Assembly (NCBI GenBank): GCA_900544275.1
Contig: UQUU01000004.1
Coordinates: 124,001-188,000, forward strand
DNA: 64,000 nt
Source of the DNA: an uncultured Succiniclasticum sp.
GTDB taxonomy: Bacteria; Bacillota; Negativicutes; Acidaminococcales; Acidaminococcaceae
Direction: 5' to 3'
Positions 59,426 to 64,000 of this stretch are shown piece after piece. A program made the translations under genes and the position numbers. Numbering within the stretch: the stretch's first letter is position 1; the number at the start of each line of letters is the position of its first letter. The notes beneath the pieces were generated by a model. The model was given only the letters and a program-made list of their open reading frames with translations, ran no database searches and was not told the DNA's origin.

Positions 59426-60568
59426 TTACTCTCCGCGCATGACAATGGCGGGGTCAACTTGTGCTGCCGTACGGACAGGCAGCATGGTGGCTGCAGAAGT
59501 CACAACAATAGACAAAACAACAGCCATTATTGCAATAGGAGCAGAAAGAGGCAGGCTTTGGCCAAAAACACGGAGGCCCACCATTCTGGCAAAAAGATAT
59601 CCTGCACCGGAACCAATAATGCCTCCAATCAGACCAAGCATACAGCTTTCTCCAAAAAACTCGACAGCAATATGAAAATTATCAGCGCCCAACGCTTTTT
59701 TCAAACCGATTTCTTTGCGTCGTTCCGATACCACTTCTGTCATGGTCGTACCGACACAGACCAGTGTCAGCAGCAACACTACAATAGTAACCAAAAGTAC
59801 CAGCGCCTGCAGTTTAGCCAGTACTGTCTGTTCAGAATGGGCCAATTGCTGTATCGCTTGCGGACGGATCCCCGTATTTTCTACGGTCATCCTCCGAACA
59901 AAAGATTCCAAGTCTGCCTTATCTGCCACAACGCTGATCTGTACAAGGCTGACCGATTCCTCCTTACCCGTGATTTCCTGCAAGGCTTTCAATTTCATAT
60001 AAGCGAACTGCTCCTCTTTGCCCCCGGTACGAACGATACCGCTTACAATAAAAGGACTCTCCCACTTACCGTCTCCCGTGGCTAGAATAACCCGGGAACC
60101 GGGTTTTGCTTTAAATTTTCGCGCAATTTCATAACCCAGTAAAACCTCTTTTTCATCTACTGGCATAGTCCCATCGATCTGCCAATAAGGACTTACTTTT
60201 TTCAACATAGTAAAATCGGTACCGCCAGTCAAGACCGGAGATTCGTTGATTTTAAGACGTTCATATAAAAAAGGCGCTGCCCCAATAAGCTCATGTCCTT
60301 CCAACATCCCATAAACTTTTTCTAACTTTTTCTGTTCAATAAACGTTTTTCCCTCGCCGGGCAACAAAAGCAGATTTGCCCCATAGGCACGGAACTCTCG
60401 GCCCATTTGCCGGGGCACTTCTCTATAAACTGTAATCATGCCGGAAATAATCGTTGCGCCGATAGCAACGGCCAAAAGAGCAATGAACATACGCATTTTT
60501 CTCCGCAACAAGGCATTCGTTACCATCACCAAATACATTTTTATGCTTTTTAGTTTCATCATCATCAC
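59426..60568 (-). CDS. FtsX/MacB-type ABC permease
   Basis: Membrane subunit with one N-terminal transmembrane segment (MFIALLAVAIGATIISGMI), a large extracytoplasmic MacB-like domain and three C-terminal helices, ending PVRTAAQVDPAIVMRGE, typical of FtsX-type permeases. 380 residues. It overlaps the next upstream permease by 4 nt. Paralogous to it, suggesting a heterodimeric transporter with the ATPase. Confidence 0.9.
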   Translation of the reverse strand: MMMMKLKSIKMYLVMVTNALLRRKMRMFIALLAVAIGATIISGMITVYREVPRQMGREFRAYGANLLLLPGEGKTFIEQKKLEKVYGMLEGHELIGAAPFLYERLKINESPVLTGGTDFTMLKKVSPYWQIDGTMPVDEKEVLLGYEIARKFKAKPGSRVILATGDGKWESPFIVSGIVRTGGKEEQFAYMKLKALQEITGKEESVSLVQISVVADKADLESFVRRMTVENTGIRPQAIQQLAHSEQTVLAKLQALVLLVTIVVLLLTLVCVGTTMTEVVSERRKEIGLKKALGADNFHIAVEFFGESCMLGLIGGIIGSGAGYLFARMVGLRVFGQSLPLSAPIAIMAVVLSIVVTSAATMLPVRTAAQVDPAIVMRGE

Positions 60569-61845
60569 CTGCCATGTAAAACTATCGCCGGCTGCAGGCC
60601 AAGCAGAGAGCGAATTGCCGGCAAACTACCGAGAAGAAGCATCAGGAACAAAAGGCAAATCAATATGGGGATCACCATCAGGTTCACAGCGATGCTGGAA
60701 CCAAAAACTGCTTGCCCTATAATTTGGGCAAAACCCAGCCCTGCACAATAACCTGCAATTCCTCCCAATAGTCCGGTCATAAAAATTTCAGTCAAAACCA
60801 GGATCACGACAGAACGATCTGTAGCACCTAATGCTTTTAGAAGTCCCAATTCTTTACTACGTTCCATAATATTGGCGCTTACCAAATTTGACACTCCCAT
60901 AGTTGCGCTTAACAAAGATAAAATCGTGATCAACAACATTAAAAGTTGGGTCTTGTCCAAGATCCGCCCTTCTGATTCAGCAATCTGGCGGACAGGTCTG
61001 GCGACGGAATTACCTATCACTTCTTCAATCTGATAGGCTATCGATCCCACATACGCGGTACAATACCATATTTCATATTCCTTTAAGGACAAGCTTTTAG
61101 GATTTTCCGCCGCTCTTCGCGCCAGTTCATTTTCCGGAGTGGTTATCGCACTGACATTGATCGTATCAATCTTCCCAATCATACCCAAAGCCTGTTGCAC
61201 CATCGGAAGTTGTCCCACGATCTGTCCGTCTTCTTCACCGCCTCCGCTCACGATCCCCGTTACTAAAAACTCTGCCTTGATACCATCTTGACAAATATAA
61301 GGCAACCGACTGCCGACCGTTACCTTCAATTTCTGTGCCAGATTTTTCCCTACCAGGACCCCTTCCGGCACAGTTTCTTTTGGCCAAGTTCCTTCTACCT
61401 TCCACCAGGATTTTAAGTATTGTTCACCGGTAGAAAATTCATCTCCCGTGGGTAATTTCATTAAATGATCGAACCATGTTCCACTCAGCAGCACAGTCTC
61501 GCCATTTGCTAACTTTAAAGAGCCTGTAAGGTGGGGAGAAAAAGCTACAATATTATTGGTCCAGAAAATTGTTTTCAACTTACCAATATCAGCTTCTTTC
61601 AGAAATTCTTTAGGTGTTTCACTGTCATCCAGACCGTAAATATCTTTTAAAATGGAGGCATTTTTCGCTGTTACGGTGATATTGGCTCCAAAAGCCTTCA
61701 GTTCCTGATTGACCTTCTCACCCACATCAAACATAACATTCAGCATCGCTGTCGCCAGAGAAATTCCCAGAGCTGCTGTCAGCGCCACAAAAAGCAGCTG
61801 ACGCCCCTGCCGCAGTACCGTTCCTTTTACCATCTGCCAAAACAA
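60565..61845 (-). CDS. FtsX/MacB-type ABC permease
   Basis: 426-residue paralogue of the downstream permease with the same layout: N-terminal helix (LFVALTAALGISLATAML), periplasmic domain starting KVNQELKAFGANITVTAKNAS, three C-terminal helices and the end GLQPAIVLHGR. Gene order ftr1-p19-DUF2318-permease-permease-ATPase matches the Campylobacter Cj1658-1663 region, as I remember it. Confidence 0.9.
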   Translation of the reverse strand: MFWQMVKGTVLRQGRQLLFVALTAALGISLATAMLNVMFDVGEKVNQELKAFGANITVTAKNASILKDIYGLDDSETPKEFLKEADIGKLKTIFWTNNIVAFSPHLTGSLKLANGETVLLSGTWFDHLMKLPTGDEFSTGEQYLKSWWKVEGTWPKETVPEGVLVGKNLAQKLKVTVGSRLPYICQDGIKAEFLVTGIVSGGGEEDGQIVGQLPMVQQALGMIGKIDTINVSAITTPENELARRAAENPKSLSLKEYEIWYCTAYVGSIAYQIEEVIGNSVARPVRQIAESEGRILDKTQLLMLLITILSLLSATMGVSNLVSANIMERSKELGLLKALGATDRSVVILVLTEIFMTGLLGGIAGYCAGLGFAQIIGQAVFGSSIAVNLMVIPILICLLFLMLLLGSLPAIRSLLGLQPAIVLHGR

Positions 61846-61863
61846 GTTCTCCCCTCCTTCCCT

Positions 61864-63126
61864 TCAGCGGAAATACTTATCCGCTTCATCAAGCGCGGAC
61901 TGTCTGATCTGCACCTGACCATTATTCACACCATATTCTACCGGGATTGGATTACAGCCTCCCGGCAGTCCTATGGTAGATTTATTCATCACCACATCGC
62001 AAAGTTTACAGACAACCTGCCCTTCCCTTTCAATATATCCAGTAGCGCCACAAATCTCACAAGCATCCAAACCTACGCCATATGCGCTTCCGCCTTTAAG
62101 CACGACGATAAAACGTACCATGGCTCCATTCTTACTGCGATAAGCAAAACGGTGCAAATGTCCATCATTTACCTTCTCAATGGGAATTGCCACCAAACCA
62201 TTTTGTGCTTCGATCGGCACAGCAGGGATCAATTCTTCTTTTTTATTCGCCCAGGAACTGCCGAAACTTGATAAAAACAACATTAAAAGCAAAGCAATTA
62301 CGGAGGCCTTGCCCCACCGCTTTTTATGCATATCTTCTGCTATGATTTTGCGATATTTCGCAGGATTTGCTCCCATCGGCCGCTGCGGACATCTTTGCAA
62401 AAATAAAGCAAAGGGAACCATGAAGACAACCAAAAAAACTACGAAAATAAACCAGGATTGATGATCAATCAAAGGCGCCATTAATTGAATCAACCCGCGG
62501 ATAGGCAAAAATCCTCTACCCATGAGGATTTGAATAAGATACACCGTCTGCTGAAAGAAAAGCGCCAAAACCTGGATGGCAAAAACAACAAATAAACGTC
62601 GGTCATTCAGTGAGTGAGCCGCATGATAAATGAGCCAACTGCTTATAATTGCAATTAGAAGACCTGTAACAAATCCCAACATACGTAAAAGCATATCAAA
62701 AGAGAGCGCCGTTTCCACATTTAAGATAGTGGTAACAGGAATCAACCAGATTTCCATACCGTAGTAGATAAAAAGAGCGATGACATTGATCATTACCGCC
62801 CAATTCATCACTTTTCTTGATTTATCAGTCAAATTTCTTACAAAAAATAAAATACCGATGAGTCCAATCTCGCTTAATATAGACAAAAAAGCCATGATCC
62901 CTTCTACGATTTCACGGCTGACAGCATTGCGGGTCCCCTGCTTTACTGCAATGATAAAAAGGGAAAACCAAAATCCTTTGTAAACAGCTTTTTTAAAGGA
63001 TCGCAGAAAATTTCCTCCATCAAAGCCCTTCAAAATGGCCAGCAAGACTGCAAGAGGCGTTAAAAGAGCGGTGCCGAACTCCATTGCAGGTATGAGCTGC
63101 TGCAAAAATATCCTCAACATCTGCAT
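61864..63126 (-). CDS. DUF2318 Fe-S-like membrane protein of the FTR1-P19 system
   Basis: About 420 residues with some eight to nine transmembrane segments and a C-terminal DUF2318 domain on the outer side, rich in cysteines: DACEICGATGY, VVCKLCDVVMNKSTIG and PGGCNPIPVEY. Such proteins accompany FTR1 and P19 in iron uptake. The cysteines may bind metal or a redox centre. I start at the ATG at 63124-63126, preceded by GGGGAAAGGG. The longer frame of 22 codons runs into the terminator-like hairpin upstream. Confidence 0.88.
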   Translation of the reverse strand: MQMLRIFLQQLIPAMEFGTALLTPLAVLLAILKGFDGGNFLRSFKKAVYKGFWFSLFIIAVKQGTRNAVSREIVEGIMAFLSILSEIGLIGILFFVRNLTDKSRKVMNWAVMINVIALFIYYGMEIWLIPVTTILNVETALSFDMLLRMLGFVTGLLIAIISSWLIYHAAHSLNDRRLFVVFAIQVLALFFQQTVYLIQILMGRGFLPIRGLIQLMAPLIDHQSWFIFVVFLVVFMVPFALFLQRCPQRPMGANPAKYRKIIAEDMHKKRWGKASVIALLLMLFLSSFGSSWANKKEELIPAVPIEAQNGLVAIPIEKVNDGHLHRFAYRSKNGAMVRFIVVLKGGSAYGVGLDACEICGATGYIEREGQVVCKLCDVVMNKSTIGLPGGCNPIPVEYGVNNGQVQIRQSALDEADKYFR

Positions 63127-63145
63127 AATCAGAATCCCTTTCCCC

Positions 63146-63188
63146 AAAAAAGAAAATACTGACCGGAGGAAGTTTGTCCCCCGGTCAG
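63146..63188 (-). terminator. intra-operon terminator-like hairpin
   Basis: Minus strand: CTGACCGGGGGA pairs with TCCTCCGGTCAG (12 bp, one G-U pair, 6-nt loop) and is followed by TATTTTCTTTTTT. It lies after p19 and 20 nt before the DUF2318 start, so it may partly stop transcription and lower the downstream genes. Confidence 0.72.
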
Positions 63189-63230
63189 GCAAAACCTATA
63201 ATACATACAGCTTATACAAGCTGATGAAAA

Positions 63231-63785
63231 TTACCAGTTGCGCGGAACATAATCAAACGTCCATTTCATAATCGTCGGTTTCGTCCACAGACGACCGGTC
63301 ACCCCTGTTTCTTTGTCAATATGCAGGCTATAGTTCTGACGAGCGGGACTGTCGATAGCAAATTCACATTCATAGGTACCGGCACCCATCAATTTCAGGT
63401 TTGCACCGTAATGAGGACCATCGTCAGCACTCATAGGCATAAATACACCTTCAATGGATTTTCCGGTATCCTTTTTTGTAATCTTGTAGTGAACAGTCAG
63501 GTAGGGGATCCATTCCCCTACGCCAAAACCGCATTCATTTCCTTCCGTAGCATGAATATCTGTTTCCATATGGATATCAGCCTTATCAGGCGGAAGCGTA
63601 GATCCCGGAGGATCCATCTGCACCGGTTGGAAATACACCAACGCACAGTTAAAATGATTTACCGTGTCTTCCTGCTCATCGCCGATCGGATATTCCTGAA
63701 AAGCGGCAAAAGCAGAGGCCGAAGACATTAGAGCTGCTGCAGTTATGCCGGTAACAGCAAATTTTCTCAGTTTTTTGAAATTCAT
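63231..63785 (-). CDS. periplasmic iron-uptake protein P19 (Tpd)
   Basis: Exported dimeric metal-binding protein delivering iron to FTR1. Signal peptide of about 28 residues ends ASAFA. Candidate metal ligands are H72 and E74 in IHMETD, M118 in FMPMSA, H125 in GPHYGAN and a later His in YSLHIDKE, corresponding to the Cu/Mn/Fe site described for Campylobacter P19. 184 residues. GGAGA-type site before the ATG. Located directly after ftr1. Confidence 0.92.
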   Translation of the reverse strand: MNFKKLRKFAVTGITAAALMSSASAFAAFQEYPIGDEQEDTVNHFNCALVYFQPVQMDPPGSTLPPDKADIHMETDIHATEGNECGFGVGEWIPYLTVHYKITKKDTGKSIEGVFMPMSADDGPHYGANLKLMGAGTYECEFAIDSPARQNYSLHIDKETGVTGRLWTKPTIMKWTFDYVPRNW

Positions 63786-63834
63786 TTTACATTCTCCTTT
63801 CGATGTAAGAAAAAATAGAATTTATTGTATTATT

Positions 63835-63866
63835 ACATCAGCAGCCAATCATTCTGCCGCTGATGT
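63835..63866 (-). other. hairpin between ftr1 and p19
   Basis: ACATCAGC/GCTGATGT, an 8-bp stem with further inner pairing, just after the ftr1 stop. No T tract. It could stabilise a processed mRNA end. Confidence 0.45.
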
Positions 63867-63878
63867 GATAATCACGAT

Positions 63879-64000
63879 TCAAGCGGTTTCGCGCCTCTCT
63901 TTCAGCTGGCGCCGGAACAATAATCCAGCCCCCAGGATCAGCAAAATAATCTGCGAGCCGCAGGTTTCCCATGTAGGGTATAATCCTAACCAATCAATAT
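63879..64000 (-). CDS. FTR1-family iron permease (3' end)
   Basis: Last 40 codons of a membrane protein entering from the right edge. The reading IDWLGLYPTWETCGSQIILL and a final hydrophobic helix ending LLFRRQLKERRE match the C-terminus of FTR1/EfeU ferric permeases, in which GLFPTWET is conserved. Its position before p19 agrees. Only the end is visible, so the permease motifs (REXXE) cannot be checked. Confidence 0.82.
   Translation of the reverse strand, partial: IDWLGLYPTWETCGSQIILLILGAGLLFRRQLKERRETA

Overview
The window reads as a chromosomal segment of an anaerobic, diderm member of the Firmicutes, most likely of the class Negativicutes (Acidaminococcaceae/Veillonellaceae-like). This is inferred, not proven. 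It rests on three things: a group 4 (Ech-type) hydrogenase operon, a pair of CobT-like genes resembling the phenolic-cobamide ArsA/ArsB pair of Sporomusa, and ordinary Firmicutes core genes next to periplasmic iron-transport genes. No rRNA, tRNA, phage, IS element or CRISPR array was seen. Nearly all genes lie on the minus strand. The plus-strand exceptions are a ribbon-helix-helix gene (27.4 kb), a C_GCAxxG_C_C protein (55.0 kb) and a CoA-disulfide-reductase/rhodanese fusion (55.8 kb).

Region by region, along the plus coordinate. 0-5.6 kb: 5' part of sucC, a P-loop/Asp23-Gls24 fusion, a PHP phosphoesterase, leucyl aminopeptidase and an exported SH3-NlpC/P60 hydrolase whose leader carries an intrinsic terminator. 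5.9-9.1 kb: dapB-asd-dapA under a lysine riboswitch. 9.2-21.1 kb: one long operon, echABCDEF-hypABFCDE, encoding a membrane ferredoxin-linked NiFe hydrogenase and its six maturation factors. Several of its proteins carry unusual Ala/Thr/Glu-rich tails, and the end of hypE is tandemly duplicated. 21.3-34.5 kb: dut, pnp, an M16C peptidase, an Arc-like regulator, single-chain purL, an Eis-like acetyltransferase, a DUF2156 protein that appears to start at AUU, and a zinc-ribbon protein. 34.7-39.3 kb: cobalamin riboswitch, then cobU, cobT/arsA-like, cobS, arsB-like, cobC. 39.4-48.3 kb: a small hypothetical gene, PduO-type adenosyltransferase, ndk, htpX, SRPBCC, class III aminotransferase, divergent polysaccharide deacetylase, xerD, hfq, miaA and a methyltransferase. 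48.4-54.5 kb: miaB-mutS-mutL. 54.9-58.1 kb: thiol/sulfur-related genes and a DtxR/MntR-like regulator with a 38-bp perfect palindrome on its promoter. 58.2-64 kb: ferric/ferrous uptake operon ftr1-p19-DUF2318-two FtsX permeases-ATPase-flavinylated lipoprotein.

The operons form coherent modules: diaminopimelate/lysine supply, H2 metabolism, nucleotide loop assembly of a cobamide that may be phenolic, mismatch repair with tRNA modification, and iron acquisition. A recurring oddity is that many intergenic spacers hold short tandem arrays of 15-19 bp units. Each array has a different sequence, but the period is similar. The same expansion-like character is seen inside some coding regions.
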